This document shows, in pieces, positions 1 through 5,361 of a stretch of 5,361 nucleotides of DNA. The position numbers and the translations under genes are program-made. The notes under the pieces are model-generated. The model worked only from the letters and a program-made list of their open reading frames with translations. It had not been told where the DNA came from and ran no database searches. How positions within the stretch are numbered: the first letter of the stretch is position 1; every line of letters starts with the position of its first letter. The DNA lies in assembly GCA_903921665.1 (NCBI GenBank), contig CAIXQT010000351.1, positions 1 through 5,361 on the forward strand, given 5' to 3'. Source of the stretch: an uncultured Opitutia bacterium (GTDB lineage Bacteria > Verrucomicrobiota > Verrucomicrobiia > Opitutales > UBA953).

Positions 1-86
1 ACGAAGTTGGGCGGGGTCTCCTGCGCGCCGGCGGGGACGAGCGCGAGCAGGGCGCCAAGGAGGAGGCCGAGGAAGAGGCGGGGCAT
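1..86 (-). CDS. N-terminus of a secreted protein with a signal peptide (partial, runs off the left edge)
   Basis: Reading the minus strand from an ATG at 86-84 gives 28 codons without a stop before the window ends. The product starts MPRLFLGLLLGALLALVPAG and continues AQETPPNF. This is a classic Sec signal peptide: one basic residue at position 3, an uninterrupted Leu/Gly/Ala core from about 4 to 17, and an Ala-Gly-Ala cleavage site before Gln22. There is no lipobox cysteine, so the protein is probably periplasmic, outer-membrane or secreted rather than a lipoprotein. The mature part is almost entirely outside the window, so no function can be given. It is divergent from the gene at 146, leaving 59 bases between the two starts for both control regions. 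A weak AAGG lies just before the start. Gene reality is likely because leader-like composition in a frame beginning with ATG is hard to obtain by chance. Confidence 0.7.
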   Translation of the reverse strand, partial: MPRLFLGLLLGALLALVPAGAQETPPNF

Positions 87-145
87 GCCTTGGGTTTAAC
101 GTCTCGCCGGGTTGTGCAAAGGGCAAAACTGGCTTCGGTACCTTC

Positions 146-559
146 ATGGACCTTCATTTGCTCAAGCTGGGCGTGGCCTGCGTCGACTGCGCCATGGCCG
201 GCGTGTCGTGGCTGATCCTGCTCTGCACCTATCCGGATTTCGCCCGCTGGCGCGCCGAAGGCTTCGCGGAGGCCCATGAGGCCTACACGCGGCGAGTCGG
301 CTGGGTCGTCGGGCCGTTGCTGTTGGCGCAGTTGGCCGGGCATATCCTGAGCTGGTCTCGGACCGGTGAAATCTTCGGCGTGGCACTGGTCGCCGCGGCT
401 TGGCTCCTCACAGGACTTTGGTCCGTGCCTTGTCATCGTCGTCTGCAAGCCGAGGGGCCGTCGTCGCCGGCTTTGGTTAGTCTGGTTCGTTCGCATGCGT
501 GGCGGACGGCGGTGTGGACGATCCTGGCGGCGGCTTCCGTCCGGCAGGCCGCGGGTTGA
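146..559 (+). CDS. Small four-helix integral membrane protein of unknown function
   Basis: The 137-residue product has four hydrophobic segments, at about residues 5-29, 51-70, 76-95 and 119-132, so it should sit in the inner membrane. Visible landmarks are a Tyr-Pro at the end of helix 1 (29-30), the EGF...H...Y.RR stretch (38-50) leading into VGP at 55-57, a Trp...VPCH motif at the end of helix 3 (92-97), and a C-terminal LV..H.WRT.VWT block (113-125). From memory this pattern resembles conserved uncharacterised bacterial membrane proteins of about 150 residues with a VP.H..L and LVRTNWLRT..WT signature; I cannot name the family with certainty and assign no function. The ATG at 146 has no good Shine-Dalgarno sequence, but the first helix begins right after it, so a later start would cut the helix. 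mntH follows after 32 bases on the same strand, so the two may be co-transcribed. Confidence 0.8.
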   Translation: MDLHLLKLGVACVDCAMAGVSWLILLCTYPDFARWRAEGFAEAHEAYTRRVGWVVGPLLLAQLAGHILSWSRTGEIFGVALVAAAWLLTGLWSVPCHRRLQAEGPSSPALVSLVRSHAWRTAVWTILAAASVRQAAG

Positions 560-591
560 CACCGCCGACGGGCAGGTGATGCTCAACTCTG

Positions 592-1881
592 ATGAGGACA
601 GCCGCACCGAACCAAGCCCGCACGGACTCGCGCCTGAGCGCTTTCCGCCGGTTCCTGGGTTTCGTCGGGCCGGGTTTCCTCGTGTCGGTCGGCTACATGG
701 ATCCGGGCAACTGGGCGACCGACCTCGCGGGCGGTTCGCAGTTCGGTTACGCGCTGCTCTGGGTCATCCTGCTGTCGAACCTGATGGCGATCCTGTTCCA
801 GCACCTCTGCGTGCGCCTCAACGTCGCCACCGGCCTCGACCTCGCCCAGGCGTGCCGCGAGCGTTATTCCCCCGCCGTCGGGAAGTTCCTCTGGTTCGCG
901 GCCCAGCTGGGCATCGTCGCCATGGACCTCGCCGAGCTCCTCGGCTCCGCCATCGCCCTGCAGATCCTCTTCGGTATCCCGCTGTTCTTCGGCGCCATCA
1001 TCACCGCGCTCGACGTGCTCGTCCTGCTCGCGTTGACGCGCCTCGGCTACCGCTGGCTGGAATCGCTCGTGGCCGTGCTGGTTCTGACGATCGCGGCCTG
1101 CATCGGCGTCCAGCTCCTGCTGGCGCAGCCGGTCATGGCGGACCTCGTCAAAGGCTTCGTGCCGACTTCGGAAGTGCTGACGCGCCCCGGCATGCTCTTC
1201 GTCGCGCTCGGCATCGTGGGCGCCACGGTGATGCCGCATAACCTCTATCTCCACTCGTCGATCGTGGGCCTGCGCGCCCAAGGCACGACGGAGACCGAGC
1301 GGCGGGAGGCCATGCGTTTCGCGACCTATGACTCCACCTTGGCGCTGTCCTTCGCGTTCTTCGTCAACGCCGGCCTCCTGGTGCTCAGCTCGGCCGTCTT
1401 CCATCAGTCCGGCCAGACCGGCGTAACGGATATCCGCGAAGCCCATCGGCTGCTCGACGGCGCGCTGGGTTCGACCATCGCCGGGACCCTTTTCGCCGTG
1501 GCGTTGCTCGCCTCGGGCCAGAACGCCACCATCACCGGGACCATGGCCGGACAGATCGTCCTGGAAGGCTTCCTGAAGATCAAGAAGGCCGGCTGGATCG
1601 TGCGCGTCGCGACCCGCCTGGCGGCGCTCGCCCCCGCCTTGTTGGTCATCGGGCTGGCCGGAGAGGGCAGGGTGGAGAACTTGCTTATCTGGAGTCAGGT
1701 CATCCTCAGCCTGCAGCTCGGCTTCGCGTGCTGGCCGCTCGTCCGCATGACCGGCGACGCCCAGCTGATGGGCCCTTTCGTCGCACCGCGCTGGGTCAGC
1801 ATCCTGGGTTGGGTCGCGACGGCCATGGTCGTCGGAGCCAGCTTGTGGTTCGTTGTTGGTTTTTTTAACACAAATAATTGA
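592..1881 (+). CDS. mntH: NRAMP-family proton-coupled divalent metal importer (Mn2+/Fe2+), MntH
   Basis: The 429-residue protein is a full-length NRAMP transporter, which in bacteria imports Mn2+ (also Fe2+ and related ions) with protons across the inner membrane. The helix 1 metal-site motif DPGN is at 37-40 and the helix 6 motif MPHN is at 214-217 (MPHNLYLHS, 214-222). By family alignment, Asp37, Asn40 and Met214 are the metal ligands. Asp112 and Glu115 in helix 3 (MDLAELLGSA) and His221 match the conserved proton-pathway residues. The methionine ligand favours transition metals over Mg2+ or Al3+. About eleven hydrophobic segments fit the family. In helix 10 the sequence reads LQLGFA (375-380), where I remember LPFA as common. 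An in-frame TGA at 577-579 rules out a start further upstream; AGGTGA at 574-579 is a distant possible Shine-Dalgarno. The final codons after about 1860 are AT-rich, unlike the rest of the gene. Confidence 0.96.
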   Translation: MRTAAPNQARTDSRLSAFRRFLGFVGPGFLVSVGYMDPGNWATDLAGGSQFGYALLWVILLSNLMAILFQHLCVRLNVATGLDLAQACRERYSPAVGKFLWFAAQLGIVAMDLAELLGSAIALQILFGIPLFFGAIITALDVLVLLALTRLGYRWLESLVAVLVLTIAACIGVQLLLAQPVMADLVKGFVPTSEVLTRPGMLFVALGIVGATVMPHNLYLHSSIVGLRAQGTTETERREAMRFATYDSTLALSFAFFVNAGLLVLSSAVFHQSGQTGVTDIREAHRLLDGALGSTIAGTLFAVALLASGQNATITGTMAGQIVLEGFLKIKKAGWIVRVATRLAALAPALLVIGLAGEGRVENLLIWSQVILSLQLGFACWPLVRMTGDAQLMGPFVAPRWVSILGWVATAMVVGASLWFVVGFFNTNN

Positions 1882-1888
1882 TAATCAT

Positions 1889-1908
1889 ATGTTTAAGTGT
1901 TTAAACAT
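1889..1908. promoter_or_regulatory. Inverted repeat, candidate operator
   Basis: ATGTTTAA and TTAAACAT form perfect 8-bp arms around a GTGT spacer. The right half also contains a perfect 10-bp palindrome, TGTTTAAACA (1898-1907), so TGTTTAA occurs twice in direct orientation eight bases apart (1890-1896 and 1898-1904). The arms are AT-only apart from one G-C pair and no T-tract follows directly, so a protein-binding site upstream of the ABC operon is more likely than a terminator. The arm order is opposite to the E. coli MntR box, whose left arm reads AAACAT. The binding protein is unknown. In a block this AT-rich, some chance palindromes are expected. Confidence 0.4.
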
Positions 1909-1924
1909 GAGGAATTTTATAGGC

Positions 1925-1954
1925 TCGACATCTAATCATGTTATCTTAACTAAT
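1925..1954 (+). promoter_or_regulatory. Possible sigma-70-type promoter for the ABC operon
   Basis: TCGACA at 1925-1930 differs from the TTGACA consensus by one base, and ACTAAT at 1949-1954 matches TATAAT at four of six positions; the spacer is 18 bases. Transcription would begin near 1961, leaving a leader of roughly 30-40 bases before the binding-protein start. An alternative pair upstream is TTGATA at 1878-1883 with TTTAAA at 1900-1905 (16-base spacer), which would overlap the inverted repeat. Both are weak matches judged by eye. Confidence 0.3.
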
Positions 1955-1993
1955 GTAGTCATAAATTAACCGTGCAGTCTGTCTCCGCCCATC

Positions 1994-3010
1994 ATGTCCG
2001 CCATGCGATCTCTTATCCTCGCTCTTCTCGCCGTGTCCTCCTTGGCCGCGGCCGAACAGCCAGTCGTTTTGCGGGTGGGCTTTTTCCCTAATCTGACGCA
2101 CGCGCCGGCACTTGCCGCACGCCAGCTGGAACGAGAAGGGAAAGACTTTCATCAGGCCAACCTTCCGGCCGGGGTTAAGTTGGAGTGGCGTTCTTTCAAC
2201 GCCGGTCCGTCAGCGATGGAGGCGCTTGTCGCCGGCGCGATCGATGTGACCTATGTCGGCGCCTCGCCGGTCATCAACGCCCACGTGCGTACCAAGGGTC
2301 GCTCGATCCGCGTCCTGGCTCCGGTCGCGTCCGGCGGCAACGCCTTGGTCGTCCGTAAGGGTTCGCCGCTGCGCACGGCCGCGGATTTCCGGGGCCGTCG
2401 CGTCGCGACGCCGCAACTTGGCAACACGCAGGACGTCGATGCCCGTGTCTGGCTGCGTTCAGGCGGCCTCAATATCACCATCGCCGGCGGCGATGCCCAA
2501 GTGCTCCCGGCGCAGAACGCCGAGCTCATCGCGCTCTTCAAACGTGGCGACGTCGATGCCGCTTGGACGGTCGAACCTTGGGTGACGCGCCTGGTGGATG
2601 ATTTCGGCGGCGAGGTCCTCGTCGAGAACCGTGATTCGATCATCACCGTCCTGGCTTCTTCCCAGAAGGCCCTCGATGGCAAGGGGGATGCGGTGAAGGC
2701 CTTCGTCCGTTCGCACTACCTGCTCCGCGACCGTCTGTCCGCCGACCCCGTGCTGCTCGAGCGCCTCTCCCGCGAAGCCCTAGGTGCCGAATCTCGTTCC
2801 GCCGCACCGAAGGCCGCGCTCATCTCGCCAGCGCTGCGTCGTATCCGCTGGGACCTGCCCGAAGACCCCGCCCTGCGCCTTCGTCGCCTGACGGAAGCCT
2901 TCGGCAAGGCTCAGGCCGACTCCCGCGCCTGCGGACTACTGGCCGGCGAAGCCCCGGTGGCGCCGCTGCTGCAGGCCCTGGTCGATGACCTTCCGGTCGT
3001 CCGCAAGTAA
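1994..3010 (+). CDS. Periplasmic substrate-binding protein, nitrate/sulfonate/taurine (SsuA/NrtA/TauA-like) ABC importer
   Basis: The 338-residue product has a Sec signal peptide (hydrophobic core about 6-17, likely cleavage after Ala-Ala-Ala at 18-20) and no lipobox, so it should be free in the periplasm. The mature chain opens with VLRVGFFPNLTHAPAL (25-40), then FNAGPSAMEAL (69-78), IDVTYVGASPVINAH (83-97), SGGNALVVRKG (113-123), RRVATPQLGNTQDV (135-148), ALFKRGDVDAAW (180-191) and EPW (194-196). These blocks are typical of the SsuA-like type 2 periplasmic binding fold that captures sulfonates, taurine, nitrate or related solutes. The exact ligand cannot be read from sequence. An in-frame ATG at 2003 gives a neater leader (MRSLILALL) and is also preceded by CCGCC, as is the ATPase start, so it could be the real one. 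Neither start has a Shine-Dalgarno. It is the first gene of a three-gene importer operon. Confidence 0.93.
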   Translation: MSAMRSLILALLAVSSLAAAEQPVVLRVGFFPNLTHAPALAARQLEREGKDFHQANLPAGVKLEWRSFNAGPSAMEALVAGAIDVTYVGASPVINAHVRTKGRSIRVLAPVASGGNALVVRKGSPLRTAADFRGRRVATPQLGNTQDVDARVWLRSGGLNITIAGGDAQVLPAQNAELIALFKRGDVDAAWTVEPWVTRLVDDFGGEVLVENRDSIITVLASSQKALDGKGDAVKAFVRSHYLLRDRLSADPVLLERLSREALGAESRSAAPKAALISPALRRIRWDLPEDPALRLRRLTEAFGKAQADSRACGLLAGEAPVAPLLQALVDDLPVVRK

Positions 3011-3056
3011 CCCTCCTTGCATTCTTCGAGCCCGCCCCCGCTAATCCTGTCCCGCC

Positions 3057-3860
3057 ATGCCGGCCCCTCTGCCCAACGAATCCAGTTCCCAGCTCACGCT
3101 GCGTAACGTCACCAAGCGCTTCAACGGTCGCGCGGGTCTCGTCACGGCGGTGGAGGACATCAACCTGCAGGTGAAGGAAGGCGAATTCCTCGTGCTCGTC
3201 GGTCCGTCGGGCTGCGGCAAATCCACCTTGCTCAGCTTGCTCGCGGGCTTGGAGCAGGTCGACGAAGGTTCAATCAAACTCGATGGCGCCGATGTCGTCG
3301 AGCCGGGCCGTGATCGTCTCGTGATGTTCCAGCAGGATGCGCTCTTCCCCTGGCTCGACGCCTTGGAGAACGTGCTCTTCGGCCTGCGCCTCAAGCCGGG
3401 TCTCACCGACGCCGAGCGCACCGAAGCCGCTCGCTACTATCTCGACCTCGTCGGCCTGGCCGACAAGGAGAGGGCCCATCCGCACGAGCTTTCCGGCGGC
3501 ATGCGCCAGCGCGTGGCCCTCGCGCGTTCGCTCGCCCCTAATCCGCGTGTGCTCCTGATGGATGAGCCGTTCTCTGCGCTCGATGCGCTCACGCGTGACC
3601 AGCTTTACGGGGACATCCAGAAGATCTTCACGCAGCGTAAGAAGACCATCGTCCTAGTGACGCATAACATCCGCGAAGCGGTCTGCCTCGGGGACCGCGT
3701 CGTGCTCCTTTCGCCCAACCCGGGCCGTGTCCGTCAGGTCTTCAACATCGACCTGCCTCGCCCGCGCCGGATCAACGATCCGGCCTTGGCCACCTTGGCC
3801 GCCGATATCACCACCGCCCTTTCCGCTCACCTCGCCGAAACTAAGGAGGGCCTCGGATGA
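3057..3860 (+). CDS. ABC importer ATPase, nitrate/sulfonate/taurine type (SsuB/TauB-like)
   Basis: The 267-residue protein is the nucleotide-binding subunit that hydrolyses ATP on the cytoplasmic face to drive import. All motifs are present and in order: Walker A GPSGCGKST (49-57), Q-loop Gln92 in MFQQDALFPW (90-99), signature LSGGMRQRVALARSL (145-159), Walker B VLLMDE (165-170), D-loop SALD (173-176) and switch His203 in VTHNIREAV (201-209). The LFPW stretch after the Q-loop and the short C-terminus are typical of SsuB/TauB/NrtD-like ATPases; there is no extra regulatory domain. The start follows the binding-protein stop by 46 bases and lacks a Shine-Dalgarno. The stop overlaps the permease start in ATGA, showing that the two subunits are made together. 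TTGCAT at 3017-3022 and GCTAAT at 3040-3045 (17-base spacer) could be an internal promoter, but this is weak. Confidence 0.96.
   Translation: MPAPLPNESSSQLTLRNVTKRFNGRAGLVTAVEDINLQVKEGEFLVLVGPSGCGKSTLLSLLAGLEQVDEGSIKLDGADVVEPGRDRLVMFQQDALFPWLDALENVLFGLRLKPGLTDAERTEAARYYLDLVGLADKERAHPHELSGGMRQRVALARSLAPNPRVLLMDEPFSALDALTRDQLYGDIQKIFTQRKKTIVLVTHNIREAVCLGDRVVLLSPNPGRVRQVFNIDLPRPRRINDPALATLAADITTALSAHLAETKEGLG
3843..3860 (+). promoter_or_regulatory. Strong Shine-Dalgarno and ATGA start/stop overlap of ATPase and permease
   Basis: AAGGAGG at 3843-3849 lies seven bases before the permease ATG at 3857, inside the last codons of the ATPase gene. The permease ATG overlaps the ATPase TGA (3858-3860). 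This arrangement usually couples translation of the two subunits. It is the only textbook Shine-Dalgarno in the window, which stands out against the other starts and firmly fixes this one. Confidence 0.9.
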
Positions 3861-4627
3861 AGACCCCTCGCGCCCTCGTCCCGATCGTCATCGGCCTGCT
3901 GATCCTCGGCGGCTGGGAGTGGTTCGTCCGTTCCGGTCGCGTCGACGACGTGCTTGTCCCCGCGCCCACGCAAATCGGCGAATGGTTCTGGTCCGCGCTT
4001 CGCGACGGCTCCCTGGCTTCGGCCACGTGGGTCACGATGCGTCGCCTGATGCTCGGTTTCGTCATCGGCGCCGCCATCGGTATCCCGGTCGGGGCCCTTT
4101 GCGCTCGTTCGAGCCTAGCCCGTGATACCATCGGCATCCTGTCGCTCGGCCTGCAGACGCTCCCTTCGGTCTGCTGGGTCCCGGTGGCGATCATCGCCTT
4201 CGGCCAGAACGAAGCTGCGGTCCTGTTCGTCGTCGTGATGGGCACGGTCTGGGCCGTCGTCATCGCGGTGCAGGAGTCCGTCCTCTCCGTCCAGCCACTT
4301 TACCTCCGCGCGGCGATGACCATGGGTTCCCGCGGCTGGCACCTCTGGACACACGTGATCTTCCCCGCCGCTTTGCCTGGCATCATCAGCGGCCTCAAGC
4401 AGGGGTGGGCCTTCGCCTGGCGTTCGCTCATGGCGGCAGAGATTTTCGTGGTGATTCTCTCAGGCTTCGGCCTGGGGTCACTCCTGCATGCTGGCCGCGA
4501 GCTGCTTCGCATGGATCAGGTCGTGGGCGTGATGCTTGTCGTCGTGGGTGTCGGCCTGCTGGCGGACCTCATCTTCTTCTCGCCGATCGAGCGCTGGTTG
4601 CGCCGTTCCCGCGGGCTGGAGCGCTAA
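3857..4627 (+). CDS. ABC importer permease, nitrate/sulfonate/taurine type (SsuC/TauC-like)
   Basis: The 256-residue inner-membrane protein has the length and layout of the SsuC/TauC family. An N-terminal helix at about 6-24 is followed by the family stretch VLVPAPTQIGEWF (32-44). The permease core then has helices at about 63-83, 92-116, 120-140, 184-203 and 222-242. The cytoplasmic coupling loop that docks on the ATPase is visible as RAAMTMG (151-157) with the downstream VIFPAALPG (167-175). The loop begins RAA rather than EAA, which is common variation. TLPSVCWVPVAIIAFG (101-116) matches the family's LPxxAxxPLxxxxFG block. Two copies would form the pore with two ATPase subunits. Translation is coupled to the ATPase through the ATGA overlap. 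The gene closes the operon, and 54 bases separate it from obg. Confidence 0.95.
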   Translation: MKTPRALVPIVIGLLILGGWEWFVRSGRVDDVLVPAPTQIGEWFWSALRDGSLASATWVTMRRLMLGFVIGAAIGIPVGALCARSSLARDTIGILSLGLQTLPSVCWVPVAIIAFGQNEAAVLFVVVMGTVWAVVIAVQESVLSVQPLYLRAAMTMGSRGWHLWTHVIFPAALPGIISGLKQGWAFAWRSLMAAEIFVVILSGFGLGSLLHAGRELLRMDQVVGVMLVVVGVGLLADLIFFSPIERWLRRSRGLER

Positions 4628-4681
4628 GCCGACGCCTTTCCTCCTCGCCCTCGGGGCCAGGGAGGCCCTACCTTGGGGCAA

Positions 4682-5361
4682 ATGTTTATCGACGAAGCCA
4701 AGGTTGAACTGAAGTCCGGTGACGGCGGCCACGGCTGCGTCAGCTTCCGTCGCGAGAAATTCATCCCGAAGGGCGGTCCCGACGGCGGTAACGGCGGCAA
4801 GGGCGGCGACGTCGTCCTGGTCTGCGACCGTAACGAAGGCGACCTCCAGGCCTACCGCTGGCAGCCGCACCGCCGCGCCCGCAACGGCGCTCCGGGCATG
4901 GGCCGCCAGTGCGCCGGTCCCGATGGTGGCGACCTGATCCTGCCGGTGCCTCCGGGCACGCAGGTCCTCGAAGAAGGCTCCAACCGTCTCGTGGCCGAGC
5001 TGACCGAACACGGCGAACGCGTCGTGCTCCTCGCCGGCGGTAAGGGCGGCATGGGCAACATGAACTTCAAGAGCTCGGTCAACCAGGCTCCGCGTCGCAC
5101 GACTCCCGGCTACCCGGGCGAAGAAGGCAAGTTCCGCATCGTGCTTAAGACGATCGCCGACATCGGCCTCGTGGGCTACCCGAACGCCGGCAAGTCGACC
5201 CTGACGAACCTCCTCACGGCCGCCCGTCCGAAGATGGCGCCGTATCCGTTCACGACCCTCCACGTCAACGTGGGCGTGATCGACTACACCGACCGCTTCG
5301 ACCGCATCGTGATGGCCGACATCCCGGGCCTCATCGAAGGCGCGCACGAGAACCGCGGCCT
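4682..5361 (+). CDS. obg: Obg/CgtA GTPase, ribosome assembly (partial, runs off the right edge)
   Basis: The frame opens at the ATG at 4682 and stays open to the window end, giving about 226 codons. The start MFIDEAKVELKSGDGGHGCV and the glycine-rich FRREKFIPKGGPDGG and NGGKGGDVV blocks are the hallmark of the Obg fold (about 1-158). The GTPase domain follows, with the P-loop GYPNAGKST (165-173), switch I around PYPFTTL (187-193) and the G3 motif DIPG (213-216). The NKxD and SAxx motifs and any C-terminal domain lie beyond the window. Obg proteins bind the large ribosomal subunit and act in 50S maturation, growth control and the stringent response. The usual rplU-rpmA partners are not upstream; an ABC permease is. 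No Shine-Dalgarno is at the right distance. TACCTT at 4669-4674, seven bases before the ATG, could be a -10 element of a leaderless transcript, but this is speculative. Confidence 0.97.
   Translation, partial: MFIDEAKVELKSGDGGHGCVSFRREKFIPKGGPDGGNGGKGGDVVLVCDRNEGDLQAYRWQPHRRARNGAPGMGRQCAGPDGGDLILPVPPGTQVLEEGSNRLVAELTEHGERVVLLAGGKGGMGNMNFKSSVNQAPRRTTPGYPGEEGKFRIVLKTIADIGLVGYPNAGKSTLTNLLTAARPKMAPYPFTTLHVNVGVIDYTDRFDRIVMADIPGLIEGAHENRG

Larger units (their letters stand above)
1860..1970. other. AT-rich block spanning the mntH 3' end and the ABC-operon upstream region
   Basis: Bases 1861-1970 contain only 26 G or C out of 110, against clearly GC-rich sequence on both sides. The block starts with a run of seven T (1860-1866) inside the last codons of mntH and ends about 24 bases before the binding-protein start. 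No convincing coding frame lies in it. It contains an inverted repeat (1889-1908), a Fur-like core (1880-1888), a promoter-like pair (1925-1954) and two copies of TAATCAT (1882-1888 and 1933-1939). Most likely it is the transcription control region of the downstream ABC operon, since promoters in GC-rich genomes tend to be AT-rich. An insertion scar is a less likely alternative. Confidence 0.75.

Noticed and set aside
366..1241. Long plus-strand open frame of 291 codons overlapping the membrane protein and mntH
   Set aside because: It overlaps the strongly supported mntH reading frame and its product is an Arg/Pro/Gly-rich string typical of an out-of-frame reading in GC-rich DNA.
583..1446. 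Minus-strand open frame of 287 codons opposite mntH
   Set aside because: Its composition is dominated by Glu, Arg, His and Asp without any recognisable domain, as expected for the antisense of a membrane-protein gene.
1835..1866. Possible intrinsic terminator in the mntH 3' end: GAGCCA/TGGTTC stem followed by T7
   Set aside because: The stem is only six pairs including a G-U pair, eight bases separate it from the T run, and it lies before the mntH stop codon.
1889..1908. The inverted repeat as an MntR box controlling mntH
   Set aside because: It lies downstream of mntH, and its arms are in the opposite order to the E. coli MntR site.
1860..1970. AT-rich block as the remnant of an insertion sequence or attachment site
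   Set aside because: No transposase fragment, no flanking target duplication and no tRNA end are visible; a control region explains it more simply.
4653..4669. Hairpin GGGCC-AGGGA-GGCCC between the permease and obg as a terminator
   Set aside because: The stem is only five G-C pairs and no T-tract follows, so it does not meet the intrinsic terminator pattern.
4478..5347. Minus-strand open frame of 289 codons opposite the permease end and obg
   Set aside because: It runs across an intergenic gap and opposite a certain obg gene; the low-complexity Ala/Val/Asp/His product is an antisense shadow.

Overview
The window is a GC-rich bacterial chromosomal segment holding six genes, two of them cut by the window edges. 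Organism: the secreted proteins have plain Sec-type leaders with no lipobox, as expected for a periplasmic (Gram-negative type) location. The Obg N-terminal domain, the GC-rich codon use and the scarcity of Shine-Dalgarno sequences would fit a member of the Verrucomicrobiota (Opitutae-like). That assignment is a guess from sequence flavour, not shown.

Layout: at the left edge, the first 28 codons of a gene on the minus strand encode a signal peptide. It is transcribed divergently from a rightward run of genes. Rightward come a small four-helix membrane protein of unknown function (146-559) and, 32 bases later, an NRAMP-family proton-coupled Mn2+/Fe2+ importer, mntH (592-1881). A strikingly AT-rich stretch follows (about 1860-1970; 1861-1970 is 24% G+C by direct count). 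It holds an 8-bp-arm inverted repeat and weak promoter-like and Fur-like sequences. It leads into a complete three-gene ABC importer of the nitrate/sulfonate/taurine (SsuABC/TauABC/NrtABC) superfamily: periplasmic binding protein (1994-3010), ATPase (3057-3860) and permease (3857-4627). The last two overlap by four bases (ATGA). At the right edge lies the 5' part of obg (4682 to the end), encoding the ribosome-associated GTPase Obg/CgtA.

How they work together: the binding protein would capture a small anion or other organic solute in the periplasm and pass it to the permease, which is powered by the ATPase; one binding protein, one permease type and one ATPase form a complete importer. MntH is a separate secondary importer for divalent metals. 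Obg is a housekeeping gene for ribosome assembly and is probably independent. I see no tRNA, rRNA, CRISPR, transposase or clear intrinsic terminator. The gene content is ordinary. The least explained part is the AT-rich intergenic control region, and the main open question is the substrate of the ABC importer.
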